Source of the DNA: Shewanella benthica | GTDB taxonomy: Bacteria > Pseudomonadota > Gammaproteobacteria > Enterobacterales > Shewanellaceae | DNA length: 64,000 bases | NCBI GenBank assembly: GCA_023284085.1 | Contig: JAKVHY010000028.1 | Coordinates: forward strand, 1 to 64,000 | Direction: 5' to 3' | Shown: piece after piece, positions 18,637 to 28,035 of the stretch | Layout of the letters: each line of letters begins with the position of its first letter | How positions within the stretch are numbered: the first letter of the stretch is position 1 | Program-made: the position numbers and the translations under genes | The notes under the pieces: generated by a model | Seen by the model: the letters and a program-made list of their open reading frames with translations, nothing else | Databases searched by the model: none | What the model was told of the DNA's origin: nothing

Positions 18637-19821
18637 ATGCAGACGAAGGTAAAAATTGTTGCCATTGCTAAGGATGAGTCGGCGTATCTTTCTGAGTGGG
18701 TTCATCATCACCTTTATTTAGGTTTTGATGCTATTGAAATCTACTTAAATCGAACAAGTGATAATAGTGCCGCTGTTTTGAAAAATATCAATAACCAGTA
18801 TCCTAATGTGACTTGGGACTATGCCGATTGGGTTGATACTTGTCCAGGAGAAGCCAGTAAGCATATTCAATTTATCACTTATGCCCGTGCATTACATGAA
18901 TTGAAAAAGTCGAACGAGTTTACTCATGTACTGTTTTTAGATATTGATGAGTTTCTAATACTTGATGGCCTAACAACTTCAGTTAGTGACTTTATCGGGC
19001 GTTACCCAAAGAACTCAGCCATATCGCTTGAATGGCTTAATGACTGCCAGCAGGCAACAGACGCTTTTAGCCCCGTTTCTAAAACGGTAGTGGGTAACCT
19101 TTCTCCCTTAGTTAAAACCATACTGCCTGTGAACGTAGAAGTTGCTGAATTTAGGCATCATGTACCTGCTTTCGCTGGAAAAATCAAGCATGTTTTGGTT
19201 GATGGAAAAGGGTTTAAACCTCGTTCTGAGTCAATACAGGCTGTACACCCGAGTAGAAATAGTCTAAAAAGCAGCTTTATTCTACATAGAGCGAATCGTT
19301 CAGAAAATGAGTATATTTCTCTGTTATATCGAGGACGCCCCGGAGATGAGTTTGCTTATAAAAGTAATAGGCGTGGATTTCCTGTTAAGAATAAGAAAAC
19401 GCTTGAAATTGGCTTAGATGCGGTTCAATACGATAAATACCGTGACAGTTTCACCAGCTTTAAACTTGAAACAAGCTATGATTCCCATATCAAGCAAGCT
19501 AAGCAATTCGTGACTACCCGTTATGAGCTTTCCATAAATAACTTGGCTAAACATTTGAATCTTGATTATCCTCTAATGATGAGATTATTTTTGGGAGTTA
19601 AAGACCCTAAGGTATTAACCGCATTTAGACATCACAGGAAAATGCGAATTAATAGCAACAGTCAAAATGTTGAAATGATCAGGGATTTTGCTATTGATGC
19701 CCAAAAACAAGATATTGATGAAGCAATACAGTTAATGAATATAGCGATAAAGTTAAGGCCTAATGGTCCTCAAATTATTTCTAAATTAGCCGAATTTCGC
19801 GAACTGAAAAATCAAGGGTAA
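18637..19821 (+). CDS. GT92/GT2-like glycosyltransferase with C-terminal helical module
   Basis: The first 250 residues fit the group called glycosyltransferase family 92 or Glyco_tranf_2_4: VKIVAIAKDESAYLSEWVHH, FDAIEIYLNRTSD, then VLFLDIDEFLIL with the DxD metal site near residue 108, and a conserved SAISLEWL block. The last 50 residues (about 344-394) form a helix pair ending RPNGPQIISKLAEFR, shared with the next gene and with the sulfotransferase at 21609. It lies four bases after the previous gene and four before the next. Donor and acceptor sugars are unknown. Confidence 0.75.
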   Translation: MQTKVKIVAIAKDESAYLSEWVHHHLYLGFDAIEIYLNRTSDNSAAVLKNINNQYPNVTWDYADWVDTCPGEASKHIQFITYARALHELKKSNEFTHVLFLDIDEFLILDGLTTSVSDFIGRYPKNSAISLEWLNDCQQATDAFSPVSKTVVGNLSPLVKTILPVNVEVAEFRHHVPAFAGKIKHVLVDGKGFKPRSESIQAVHPSRNSLKSSFILHRANRSENEYISLLYRGRPGDEFAYKSNRRGFPVKNKKTLEIGLDAVQYDKYRDSFTSFKLETSYDSHIKQAKQFVTTRYELSINNLAKHLNLDYPLMMRLFLGVKDPKVLTAFRHHRKMRINSNSQNVEMIRDFAIDAQKQDIDEAIQLMNIAIKLRPNGPQIISKLAEFRELKNQG

Positions 19822-19825
19822 CGAG

Positions 19826-20842
19826 TTGAACGAAAGTATTACTACTAACGAAAAAATAATAATTTCGTTGACAACATACGGCGACAGAATCAAAACCGTC
19901 GATCAAGTTATAGCATCATTAAAAGCACAAACTTATCAGTGTGATAAAATTATACTTTGGATTGATGATGAAGAGATTGAACATTCAAATTTGCCTGCTC
20001 CACTTATTATGCTTGAGGATGACCTTTTTGAGATCAGGTTTTGTCCCAATTATAAAAGCTACAAAAAATTAATTCCGACTTTAGGTTTGTATCCTAATGC
20101 TCATGTGATTACTTTCGATGACGACATCTTGATTCCTGAAACTGTTGTAGAATATATGGTTAAAGCCAATAGAGCTAAGCCTGATTCGGTGATTTCAACA
20201 AGAGCAAGAGTGATGCCTGTGGATATCAATGGACAATTTGAACCTTATTCACATTGGACACTGTTAAATAATGAGGTCGAAATTTACTCTAAAATGGGCT
20301 TGTTACCTATTGGCTATGGCGGTGTTTTTTATCCTGCTGGTAGTTTATCTAAACATGTTACCGATGTTGCTTCTTTCACTAAGCTTGCTGATAACGCAGA
20401 CGATATTTGGTTCAAATGTATGTCCCTTTTAAGTGGTTTTGGTACCGTGGTTTTACCTCGCGATGTATCCGCTAAGTACCAGATTATCGAGAATACTCAA
20501 GATAGTGCATTGTATAAAACGGTAAATACAGATAATAGAAACGTTGATTGTCTTATGGCTGTAGCTGATAATTATCCTGATCTGAAACTGCAATTTCAAT
20601 CTCAATATTTCAGTAAAGTGGAGACTGATGCTATCTATATGAGTAAATTGCTAAATAGACCTCAAATTTTTTCAGATAGTAATAAGGGGGCAGATTTTTT
20701 TCGGCAGGCTGCACTTAGTATTGAAAAAACAGACTTAAATTTAGCATTGGAATTTATGACAATCGCCAAAACATATCGACCTAATGGACCTTTGATAAAA
20801 CGCAAGCTCAAAGAGTATCGTCAACTGTTGCTAAAGAAGTAA
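19826..20842 (+). CDS. GT-A glycosyltransferase with C-terminal helical module
   Basis: This 338-residue enzyme has a GT-A core: IISLTTYGDRIKTVDQVIAS, DKIILWIDDEE, a VITFDDDIL metal-binding DxD near residue 99, and a YGGVFYPAGS acceptor-side block near residue 168. TTG 19826 is the start because CAAGGG lies seven bases upstream and no better codon exists. The last 51 residues end RPNGPLIKRKLKEYR, the same module as in the gene before it and in the sulfotransferase at 21609. Spacing of four bases on either side supports one operon. Similar enzymes occur in capsule clusters; the sugar is unknown. Confidence 0.75.
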   Translation: MNESITTNEKIIISLTTYGDRIKTVDQVIASLKAQTYQCDKIILWIDDEEIEHSNLPAPLIMLEDDLFEIRFCPNYKSYKKLIPTLGLYPNAHVITFDDDILIPETVVEYMVKANRAKPDSVISTRARVMPVDINGQFEPYSHWTLLNNEVEIYSKMGLLPIGYGGVFYPAGSLSKHVTDVASFTKLADNADDIWFKCMSLLSGFGTVVLPRDVSAKYQIIENTQDSALYKTVNTDNRNVDCLMAVADNYPDLKLQFQSQYFSKVETDAIYMSKLLNRPQIFSDSNKGADFFRQAALSIEKTDLNLALEFMTIAKTYRPNGPLIKRKLKEYRQLLLKK

Positions 20843-20846
20843 AGTT

Positions 20847-21602
20847 ATGAAAAACATTGCGGTATTAGGCTGTTTTAGAAGCGGTACAAATTATTCAAAG
20901 TCTCTTTTGGAGTCTAATTTTGACTGTCAAGTAAAAAACAATCTGTTTGGTTGGAAACATGGGTTTATTCCGATTATTTCTAAAGACTCTGTATTGGAAA
21001 AAAATGAGAGTTTTGAGGCTGCATATTTTGTCACTAAAAACCCTTTTTCTTTCTTGGTTTCATTACATCGATACTATATGAACTATGGTTTTAATATTCT
21101 TGCTGAAAAAGATTTTTATAAATTTGTAACTAGTCGCATCATTATCTTTGATTCTAGCAATAAAGAATCTGTGCAATTAAGGTTCTCTTCACCTATAGAA
21201 CTTTGGAATTCGATGAATTGGAATTATAAATCAGCTAAGGGTGTAGTTCATGTTCGCTATGAAGCACTACTCAACAATCCAGAAGTTGAATGTATTTCAC
21301 TTGCGAAAAAGCTAGGTGTTTCTAGACTAGATAGACAGTTCATTGCTCCTCAAATGAAAGTTAAGAGAATGAATGACAAATCTATTTATACAGACATAAA
21401 TTCCATGGAAACTTCAGAACCTTTTTCATCTAAATTATATTCTCAACATTCGTATATGGATCTATTTGGACGAAATTTGAAGGCGTTTATTAACAAGAAT
21501 GTTGACCATGAGTTGTTATCATCTCTTAATTATTCTGAACTTTATGCTGATTTACGAAAAGTAAGAAGTTTCAGAAATGTTTTTAGTTTTAATATTAAGT
21601 GA
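20847..21602 (+). CDS. Small sulfotransferase-like protein
   Basis: The 251-residue protein starts KNIAVLGCFRSGTNYSKSLL, in which GCFRSGTNY (residues 8-16) matches a PAPS-type P-loop with Arg in place of Lys. VTKNPFSFLVSLHRYYMNY near residue 60 looks like the 3'-phosphate-binding segment, and VHVRYEALLNNP matches a segment common in this superfamily. It is shorter than the other sulfotransferases here and markedly AT-richer than them. It sits between a glycosyltransferase and a second sulfotransferase. Function as a glycan sulfotransferase is plausible but less certain than for the gene at 11961. Confidence 0.6.
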   Translation: MKNIAVLGCFRSGTNYSKSLLESNFDCQVKNNLFGWKHGFIPIISKDSVLEKNESFEAAYFVTKNPFSFLVSLHRYYMNYGFNILAEKDFYKFVTSRIIIFDSSNKESVQLRFSSPIELWNSMNWNYKSAKGVVHVRYEALLNNPEVECISLAKKLGVSRLDRQFIAPQMKVKRMNDKSIYTDINSMETSEPFSSKLYSQHSYMDLFGRNLKAFINKNVDHELLSSLNYSELYADLRKVRSFRNVFSFNIK

Positions 21603-21608
21603 ATACTC

Positions 21609-22928
21609 ATGAATAAACCTGTTGTCATCCATGCTGGTCCAGGTAAAACCGGTACTTCGGCAATTCAGTTTTGGTTAAACTCAAATAGACAGCTGCTTGA
21701 AAAAAATGGGGTCTGGTACCCTAAACATGCTCATGATGTTAACAATGTGAGTAGCGGAAACCTAGATACTGTTTTTGAATATGATAAAAATCGTAAAAAG
21801 GTTTTGTCACTCTCAAAAGTAAAGTCATTGCTTTCAAAGTTTGAAGCAAGTGAGCATAAACAGCTGTTACTTTCTTCTGAATTTTTCTTCTTACATATTG
21901 AAGAACTGATTCAGATAATTCCGAATGTAAAATTTATTGTTTATCTAAGAAACCCCTTAGAGCTTATAGAGTCCAACTATAACCAAGGGGTAAAAAGAAA
22001 GCAGACGATCAAATCACTTCATGTGCCTCAAACTTTGAATTTTAAAGTTATCAACTTTATTTCACGTCTTATCAATGATTACCCTGCAGTACAAATTGCT
22101 ATTCGACCATATGAGAAAAGTTTGTTTGTAGGCGGTGATATTGTGAATGATCTACTTTCAGCCATTGATCTAAAACCGCAGTTTGTTAACAACCTGATTG
22201 TTAACTCATCATACAGTTTACAGGCACTCGAGTTTAAGCGTATAGCCAATCACTTTGATTTAGGCCATGCTGATATGCAGCTGGACCGTGTACTTCAAAG
22301 TTATGGCGAAGGTTATTTTAATTACAGCCTGATGCATCCCAAGCGTTTTGAATCGTTAAAGCTTAGTGTTTTATCCCAGCTCGATTCCTTTATATCTCTA
22401 CATCAATTCGATCATTTACAGGATTTTAGAGATTCGATTGCTCAGGGTAAGCAACGAGTAGTGAAGCAACAAGGGATAAATGCTCAAGAGATTGCAGATA
22501 TTTTCAAGTATATTCAGCGAGTGCAGCCTGAGTTATTTAATACTCTTAAAAAGCTAGCGGCCATACAAAATAGGTTTATTCTCCCCAATCATGCATATTA
22601 TGAGTTTTTTGATGTTGAATGCCCGCAACGTATTGACGCTGAGTCTTATAAAACATTACAAACTATGTCGACTAAACTTTGTTTGGAAGGGGGACATAAT
22701 GTTGATGTATTAAGGGAGATCGCTTTGTCTTTAGGCAAGACTGGGCATAAAGAAGCTTCTTTACTGTTTATGGAGGCTGCCCATAAGCTAGCGCCGAATA
22801 GACCATTTATTAGGAATGAGATTAATAAACACTACGTGGTAGACGGCTCTAGAAATGTGACAAGGTTATCTTTTACTGAACGCTGTAAGCAATGGTTTTT
22901 AAAGCGCTATAGCCAGTTTAACTCATAA
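21609..22928 (+). CDS. Sulfotransferase-like protein with C-terminal helical module
   Basis: This 439-residue protein begins VVIHAGPGKTGTSAIQFWL, the same P-loop class as the proteins at 13139 and 17589, and has VKFIVYLRNPLELIESNYN near residue 115 as the 3'-phosphate-binding block. Beyond the catalytic part, residues about 363-415 carry a TPR-like helix pair (LREIALSLGKTG..EASLLFM..AHKLAPNRPFI) that matches the tails of the two glycosyltransferases at 18637 and 19826. The ribosome site is weak, and the start lies six bases after the preceding stop. A PAPS-dependent O-sulfotransferase acting within the same assembly complex is a reasonable inference. Confidence 0.72.
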   Translation: MNKPVVIHAGPGKTGTSAIQFWLNSNRQLLEKNGVWYPKHAHDVNNVSSGNLDTVFEYDKNRKKVLSLSKVKSLLSKFEASEHKQLLLSSEFFFLHIEELIQIIPNVKFIVYLRNPLELIESNYNQGVKRKQTIKSLHVPQTLNFKVINFISRLINDYPAVQIAIRPYEKSLFVGGDIVNDLLSAIDLKPQFVNNLIVNSSYSLQALEFKRIANHFDLGHADMQLDRVLQSYGEGYFNYSLMHPKRFESLKLSVLSQLDSFISLHQFDHLQDFRDSIAQGKQRVVKQQGINAQEIADIFKYIQRVQPELFNTLKKLAAIQNRFILPNHAYYEFFDVECPQRIDAESYKTLQTMSTKLCLEGGHNVDVLREIALSLGKTGHKEASLLFMEAAHKLAPNRPFIRNEINKHYVVDGSRNVTRLSFTERCKQWFLKRYSQFNS

Positions 22929-22943
22929 GTTGGAGCATTTTTC

Positions 22944-24728
22944 GTGAAGTTTTTTCGACAAGCCTTAGTGATATCCCTTCGTTTTCTATTGCGTGTTTTT
23001 CCGGCATCTTTAGTTAATGTGTTGAAGGAAAACCCCAAACTCCTCGCGTTATATAGTAGGAACATTCATAAGAGTGGCTTGCTGCATAAGCTACCTACAC
23101 CTGCTGAGTTATCTCGCCTTTATACTGAAAATCTGTGCCATCAAAACAAGCTTATTTGTGATATTGAGATGAATTTGGAAAGGGAAAGGTTTATATCCCC
23201 AATCATTTTAATTTTAATGCCTAAGTTGCTTAGGGAACAACTTAACGAGTCTCTTCAAAGCATCTTGGCTATGAAAGGAGTTGCATCCCAAGTTGTAGTT
23301 TGGTGTGAAAATGAGCATGTTGTTGAAGCTAGGCGTTTTTTGAATAATGATAGCCCTGATAATTGCGGATATGCAGTTATAAGTGAATTAGTGGAGCTTG
23401 AACGGTTAACAAACTCGCAAAATTCTTGCTTTATCATCAATTGCGGTGACCGTGTTCACGCTTCGCTAAATTATGTGTTAGCCGAAAACATCGACGATAT
23501 GACCTCGATTTTGTATTGTGACACTGATAGCTATAATCATCTAAAACAGCACTTAGACCCCAAGTTCAAACCAAACTGGAACCCTGACCTCCAATTGACG
23601 ACTGGATACGTATCTAGTGGCATTTGGGTTGACAGTTTTCAACAGCTCTATGGCAAATTGATTCTTTCTGGTTCTGGAATTGCGCAATATTTGATGATTC
23701 TATATTTAGAAAATAATCGCATCGATTCTATCAAGAATATTCCTTTGGTATTAGTCAGTCAGAATCAAAATTTTAAGCTTAATTTGAGTGAAGTAAGTGC
23801 TTACACGAGAGGCTTGTTGGATGCTTGTGGAAAAGTGACGGTTGATGAGCGTGAGCTTATCAGAATTGAATGGAACATAAGTTCACCGCCACTCGTATCT
23901 TTGATTATTCCAACTAGAAATGGTTTGAACCTTGTTAAAGCCTGTATCGAGTCAATTTTAACTAAGACCACTTATGCGCATTATGAGATTTTGCTTATTG
24001 ATAACAATTCGGATGATCCTGAGTGTTTGAGTTATTTCGATCTTCTTGCTCAAAACGAAAAAATTCGTGTCATTAGCTATAAGCATGAGTTTAATTATTC
24101 AGCGATAAATAATTTCGCTGTATCACATGCAAATGGAGACATCATAGGCTTGATCAATAATGATGTTGAAGTTATTTCGCCAGATTGGTTAAGCTCAATG
24201 GTAGGGCATGCTATCCGTGAAGACATTGGTTGTGTCGGTGCAAAATTACTCTACTCTAATGAGCTCATTCAACATGCTGGAGTAGTTCTCGGTTATGGAC
24301 AGAGTGCAGGACATGCTCATAAATTCTACCCTGCAACACATTCTGGCTATATGAATAGGCTAGTGTCTTCTCACAATGTATCGGCGGTTACAGCAGCATG
24401 TTTACTCGTTAAAAAAGAGTTATTCGAGGCGGTCAACGGCTTGAATGAAAAAAGGCTATCCATAGCATTCAATGATGTTGATTTTTGTCTGAAAGTACAA
24501 AGTTTACATGTTCGAAATGTGTATTGTGCTGAAGCAGTGCTTTTTCATCATGAATCAGTGTCGCGAGGGCTTGAAGATACTGCGGAAAAACAGCAAAGAT
24601 TTCGTTCAGAGCTTAATTATTTACGTGAACAATGGCCTGAATTCATTCAGAACGATCCCGCGTATAATCCAAATTTGACCTTAAAACGAGAAAACTTTTC
24701 AATCAAAGGTCATTCTGAATATCGTTAG
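22944..24728 (+). CDS. GT2 glycosyltransferase, two-part
   Basis: The C-terminal GT2 domain (about 315-560) contains LVSLIIPTRNGLNLVKACIE, EILLIDNNSDDPE, GLINNDVEVISPDWL with the DxD-type aspartates, VSAVTAACLLVKKELF and FNDVDFCLKV with the catalytic acid. The N-terminal part keeps a reduced GT2-like block (ILYCDTDS, then FKPNWNPDLQLTTGYVSSG), as in many large O-antigen glycosyltransferases. GTG 22944 is preceded by GGAG at eight bases. It is the last gene of the tight second run; a 175-base spacer follows with no recognisable terminator. The sugar is unknown. Confidence 0.83.
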   Translation: MKFFRQALVISLRFLLRVFPASLVNVLKENPKLLALYSRNIHKSGLLHKLPTPAELSRLYTENLCHQNKLICDIEMNLERERFISPIILILMPKLLREQLNESLQSILAMKGVASQVVVWCENEHVVEARRFLNNDSPDNCGYAVISELVELERLTNSQNSCFIINCGDRVHASLNYVLAENIDDMTSILYCDTDSYNHLKQHLDPKFKPNWNPDLQLTTGYVSSGIWVDSFQQLYGKLILSGSGIAQYLMILYLENNRIDSIKNIPLVLVSQNQNFKLNLSEVSAYTRGLLDACGKVTVDERELIRIEWNISSPPLVSLIIPTRNGLNLVKACIESILTKTTYAHYEILLIDNNSDDPECLSYFDLLAQNEKIRVISYKHEFNYSAINNFAVSHANGDIIGLINNDVEVISPDWLSSMVGHAIREDIGCVGAKLLYSNELIQHAGVVLGYGQSAGHAHKFYPATHSGYMNRLVSSHNVSAVTAACLLVKKELFEAVNGLNEKRLSIAFNDVDFCLKVQSLHVRNVYCAEAVLFHHESVSRGLEDTAEKQQRFRSELNYLREQWPEFIQNDPAYNPNLTLKRENFSIKGHSEYR

Positions 24729-24903
24729 AGGATTGTTGCATCTTGGTGTCGCTCTGTTGTTTATCTGTGTTTTGAGTCATTTAGCATCCAAATTACGGAT
24801 CCACGAGTGATAATCTTTGCTAAACAATGTAGAATCTAGCGACAATTTTCCTAGTCAATATGTGTTTTATCCATAATGACTGTACAGCTATGCGTTACAG
24901 AGA

Positions 24904-25812
24904 GTGTGTCGTTTGAATCAACCGTTTCATGATAATTTTGTCTTTCAATCGTCACACCCTATCCCCGAACAGATCGTTAGTGTTTGTGGGATGTCTGTAT
25001 ATAGTGGAGATAAACTGGCTTGGCTACAAGAAGCTTGTGAGAGTGTTTTAGCGCAAACGTTACCAGCTTCGGTTTTTTTTATCGTGATAGATGGTGACGT
25101 GGCTACCGATATTGCTTTGTACCTTTCAGCTCTGGAAAGGGACAATGTAAGTATCATTTTGGCTCATGGTGCAAACAACAAAGGCCTGAGCACCTGCATG
25201 AATTACATCATAGATTGGGCAATACAATATAAACCGTCATATTTCTTCAGGATGGATGCCGATGATATTAGTGTGTCTCATCGATTCGAAAAGCAAGTCC
25301 AGCTGTTGGAAAACCACCCTGATGTAGATGTATTAGGCTCAGCCCTATGGGAGATTGATGAAAGCGGGAAAAGAGTGGGTATACGTCGTTTGCCGACTAA
25401 ACACTCAGCTCTACTGAATTCTTTTTCCAGAAGGTGTCCCCTCAACCATCCAACAGTTGCTATCAGATTTAAAGTTTTTGAAAATGAGCATAGATATCTA
25501 GTTGATAAATTAAATACTCAGGATTACTTCTTTTGGATACAACTAGCAAAAGGTGGCTATAAATTTGCTAACGTGCGAGAGCCATTGTTGCATTTTAGAC
25601 GCATCAATGGTTTTTATAAACGCAGAGGGCGGGGGAAGTCTCTCAATGAGTTTAAAGCTCGCATGTTTGCGATGGAACAGCTAGAACAAAAGTCATGGAA
25701 TAACTATGTCTATGCAGTCTTAATTCTTGTTATGAGAATGATGCCTGCACAGGTTATAAAGGTCGCTTACAAAGTCGATAGGTACTTCCTTAACAAAATT
25801 GGACGTCATTAA
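24904..25812 (+). CDS. GT2 glycosyltransferase
   Basis: This 302-residue enzyme carries a compact GT2 domain: VCGMSVYSGDKLAWLQEACE, ACESVLAQTLP, NNKGLSTCMNYII, and FFRMDADDIS with the DxD metal site near residue 119, then RCPLNHPTVAIRF. It resembles the amylovoran/capsule transferases that start 'VSVYNGE...'. I kept GTG 24904, but TTG 24913 is also possible because AGAGAG lies upstream. It is followed after three bases by a rhamnosyltransferase-like gene, so the two form a pair. The donor sugar cannot be inferred. Confidence 0.82.
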   Translation: MCRLNQPFHDNFVFQSSHPIPEQIVSVCGMSVYSGDKLAWLQEACESVLAQTLPASVFFIVIDGDVATDIALYLSALERDNVSIILAHGANNKGLSTCMNYIIDWAIQYKPSYFFRMDADDISVSHRFEKQVQLLENHPDVDVLGSALWEIDESGKRVGIRRLPTKHSALLNSFSRRCPLNHPTVAIRFKVFENEHRYLVDKLNTQDYFFWIQLAKGGYKFANVREPLLHFRRINGFYKRRGRGKSLNEFKARMFAMEQLEQKSWNNYVYAVLILVMRMMPAQVIKVAYKVDRYFLNKIGRH

Positions 25813-25815
25813 TAT

Positions 25816-26685
25816 ATGATTGGTGCCATTGTAGTAGTCTATAAACCTGATTTATCCCTTACAGAAAGGTTATTGGCACGAGTCTGTAATCAGACCGATA
25901 TCGTTGTGATCGTAGATAACAGCCCGAACGTCAATGACTTTCATAGTGTGATAGATAACTATGAATACCTGCATTTTCCAGAAAATGTAGGTATCGCCGG
26001 TGCGCATAATGAGGGGCTTAAACGACTATTGAGCAAAGGCTGTGAATATGGCTTGTTGCTCGACCAAGATAGCCATATACCCAGTGATATGGCATTTAGT
26101 TTGTCGAGTTTATTACTTGCTTCTAAAAGCCTTAACCATAACATCATTGCTATTGGTCCTAGGATTCATTGTGAGTTCACCGATAAAAAAGTGCGCTCTC
26201 TCATCCAGAGGGAAGTGTTTGAGTATGAGGACCTGGTAGGTGTGACACAAATAATAGCCTCAGGTATGATGATTGACTTAGGTGTGCTTGATACTGTTGG
26301 CCTTAAAGATGAGAGCTTGTTTATCGATGGGGTCGATCATGAGTGGTGTTGGCGGGCAAGGCGATTAAACTTTAGCATCGCGAGAGCGAAGAAAGTTGAG
26401 ATGGTACACCGTTTAGGTGATTCCAGGGCCAAATTTGCCGGAATTACTTACAAAGTCGGCTCCCCAATCCGCTTGTATTACCAGTTTCGTAATATATTGC
26501 TCTTGAGTCGTCGAAATTATGTACCCCTATATTGGAAAGTTCGCTGTCTATGCTTTATGCCACTGCGTATGTTTCTAAACGCCACTATGCAAGATAATCG
26601 ACTCAAAAGAATCAAGTTTATGTACCGTGGGGTTATCGATGGCCTCAAAGGCTGCACAGGTTCTTATCAAAAAAACTGGCATTAG
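25816..26685 (+). CDS. Rhamnosyltransferase-like GT2 glycosyltransferase
   Basis: The 289-residue protein opens IGAIVVVYKPDLSLTERLLA, followed by VIVDNSPN, FPENVGIAGAHNEGLK, LLLDQDSHIPSDM (metal-binding Asp), DGVDHEWCWRAR and a C-terminal RLYYQFRNILLLSRR motif. This order is characteristic of dTDP-rhamnose:polysaccharide rhamnosyltransferases of the RfbN/WbbL type, although no rml genes for dTDP-rhamnose are in this window. It is the last glycosyltransferase before the sulfate-activation genes; 263 bases follow that presumably carry the cysD promoter. Confidence 0.82.
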   Translation: MIGAIVVVYKPDLSLTERLLARVCNQTDIVVIVDNSPNVNDFHSVIDNYEYLHFPENVGIAGAHNEGLKRLLSKGCEYGLLLDQDSHIPSDMAFSLSSLLLASKSLNHNIIAIGPRIHCEFTDKKVRSLIQREVFEYEDLVGVTQIIASGMMIDLGVLDTVGLKDESLFIDGVDHEWCWRARRLNFSIARAKKVEMVHRLGDSRAKFAGITYKVGSPIRLYYQFRNILLLSRRNYVPLYWKVRCLCFMPLRMFLNATMQDNRLKRIKFMYRGVIDGLKGCTGSYQKNWH

Positions 26686-26948
26686 CGCTCAGTAGCTTGA
26701 AGTCAGCGATACAAATTCGGCTCATGACTTCTCGTTGTTGTGAGTCTAATAGGGTTATAAATTGCTATGACTTATTCAATTTCAGATGAGACATTATCTC
26801 TTTTTTTTGATAAAATATTGTCAAAATTTAACAGGTAAATTTTATGCACCTGTTCTTAAAGTATTAATGTAAGAGTTCTAAACGTGCGGCTTATCTATTG
26901 CTGCTCCAATGACTGATCCAAAGTGTTTATTTAGGATGTAACAATAAA

Positions 26949-27857
26949 ATGACTGAAGATAGAATGACTCACCTGAAAGCCTTAGAGGCTGAATCTATTC
27001 AGATTATGCGTGAAGTTGCTGCTGAATTCGACAACCCCGTAATGCTGTATTCGGTTGGTAAAGACTCATCTGTTTTATTACATTTGGCACGGAAAGCTTT
27101 CTACCCAGGTAAGATACCATTCCCTTTGATGCATGTTGATACCAACTGGAAATTCAAAGAGATGATTGAGTTTCGTGATCAGATGGCAAAAGAATATGAT
27201 TTTGACTTGATTGTACACAAGAACCCCCGTGGTATCGAGATGGGCGTGGGGCCGTTTACCCACGGAAGTGCTAAACATACCGATATCATGAAAACCGAAG
27301 GTCTCAAGCAGGCTTTGGATATGCACGGTTTTGACGCCGCTTTTGGTGGTGCTCGCCGTGATGAAGAGAAGTCTCGTGCTAAAGAGCGCGTTTATTCATT
27401 CCGTGATAGTAAACATAGATGGGACCCTAAGAATCAACGTCCTGAACTTTGGAGCATCTATAACGGTAAGGTCGAAAAAGGCGAGAGCATTCGTGTGTTT
27501 CCTCTATCTAATTGGACTGAGCTCGATATTTGGCAATACATCTACCTTGAAGGGATTAAGATCCCATCGCTTTATCTAGCTAAGCTTCGTCCAGTAGTTG
27601 AGCGCGATGGTACTTTGATCATGGTTGATGATGAGCGTATGCCAATCGAAGAAGGTGAAGTGGTTCAACAGAAGATGGTTAGATTCAGGACGCTAGGCTG
27701 TTATCCCCTGACCGGTGCGGTTGAGTCTGAAGCGACCACCTTGCCTGAGATCATCCAAGAGATGTTGCTCTGTACTACATCAGAGAGACAGGGACGAGTG
27801 ATAGATAATGACTCTTCCGGGTCCATGGAAAAGAAGAAGATGGAAGGCTATTTCTAA
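26949..27857 (+). CDS. cysD: Sulfate adenylyltransferase subunit 2
   Basis: CysD is the ATP-pyrophosphatase subunit that, with CysN, makes adenosine 5'-phosphosulfate (APS) from ATP and sulfate in the cytoplasm. The 302-residue length is normal. The PP-loop SVGKDSS is at 35-41, and FGGARRDEEKSRAKER and FRTLGCYPLTGAVES are highly conserved CysD blocks. A 15-base-pair hairpin covers the stop codon, and a REP pair lies between it and cysN, which is the next gene. Here the genes sit inside a polysaccharide locus with five sulfotransferase-like genes, so they may feed polymer sulfation as well as cysteine synthesis. Confidence 0.97.
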   Translation: MTEDRMTHLKALEAESIQIMREVAAEFDNPVMLYSVGKDSSVLLHLARKAFYPGKIPFPLMHVDTNWKFKEMIEFRDQMAKEYDFDLIVHKNPRGIEMGVGPFTHGSAKHTDIMKTEGLKQALDMHGFDAAFGGARRDEEKSRAKERVYSFRDSKHRWDPKNQRPELWSIYNGKVEKGESIRVFPLSNWTELDIWQYIYLEGIKIPSLYLAKLRPVVERDGTLIMVDDERMPIEEGEVVQQKMVRFRTLGCYPLTGAVESEATTLPEIIQEMLLCTTSERQGRVIDNDSSGSMEKKKMEGYF

Positions 27858-27880
27858 ATCGCTGCGCGATTTAGAAATAG
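27848..27880 (+). repeat. 15-bp perfect inverted repeat over the cysD stop codon
   Basis: CTATTTCTAAATCGC (27848-27862) pairs perfectly with GCGATTTAGAAATAG (27866-27880) around a three-base TGC loop. The TAA stop of cysD lies in the left arm. No T tract follows, so it is more likely an mRNA-stabilising or partial-attenuation hairpin than a classic terminator. Confidence 0.75.
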
Positions 27881-27896
27881 GACCGACTTGTTGTTT

Positions 27897-27963
27897 GTAG
27901 GAGGGTCTTTAGGCCCGAATCTTTGCTTGTTGCAATCAATCGCGGCTAAAACGAGCTCCTACG
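27897..27963. repeat. REP pair (BIME) between cysD and cysN
   Basis: GTAGGAGGGTCTTTAGGCCC (27897-27916) and an inverted copy ending GAGCTCCTACG (27940-27963, with CGCGGCTAAA) face each other across about 22 bases. This is the same REP family that surrounds the RAYT gene near 37 kb and fills 46.6-47.3 kb. Confidence 0.8.
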
Positions 27964-28035
27964 GCGACCGTATAGAATTTAGATTTAACTATGAGCATGC
28001 TTTTGAAGCTCGAAGCTCATAGATAAGGAACAGAG

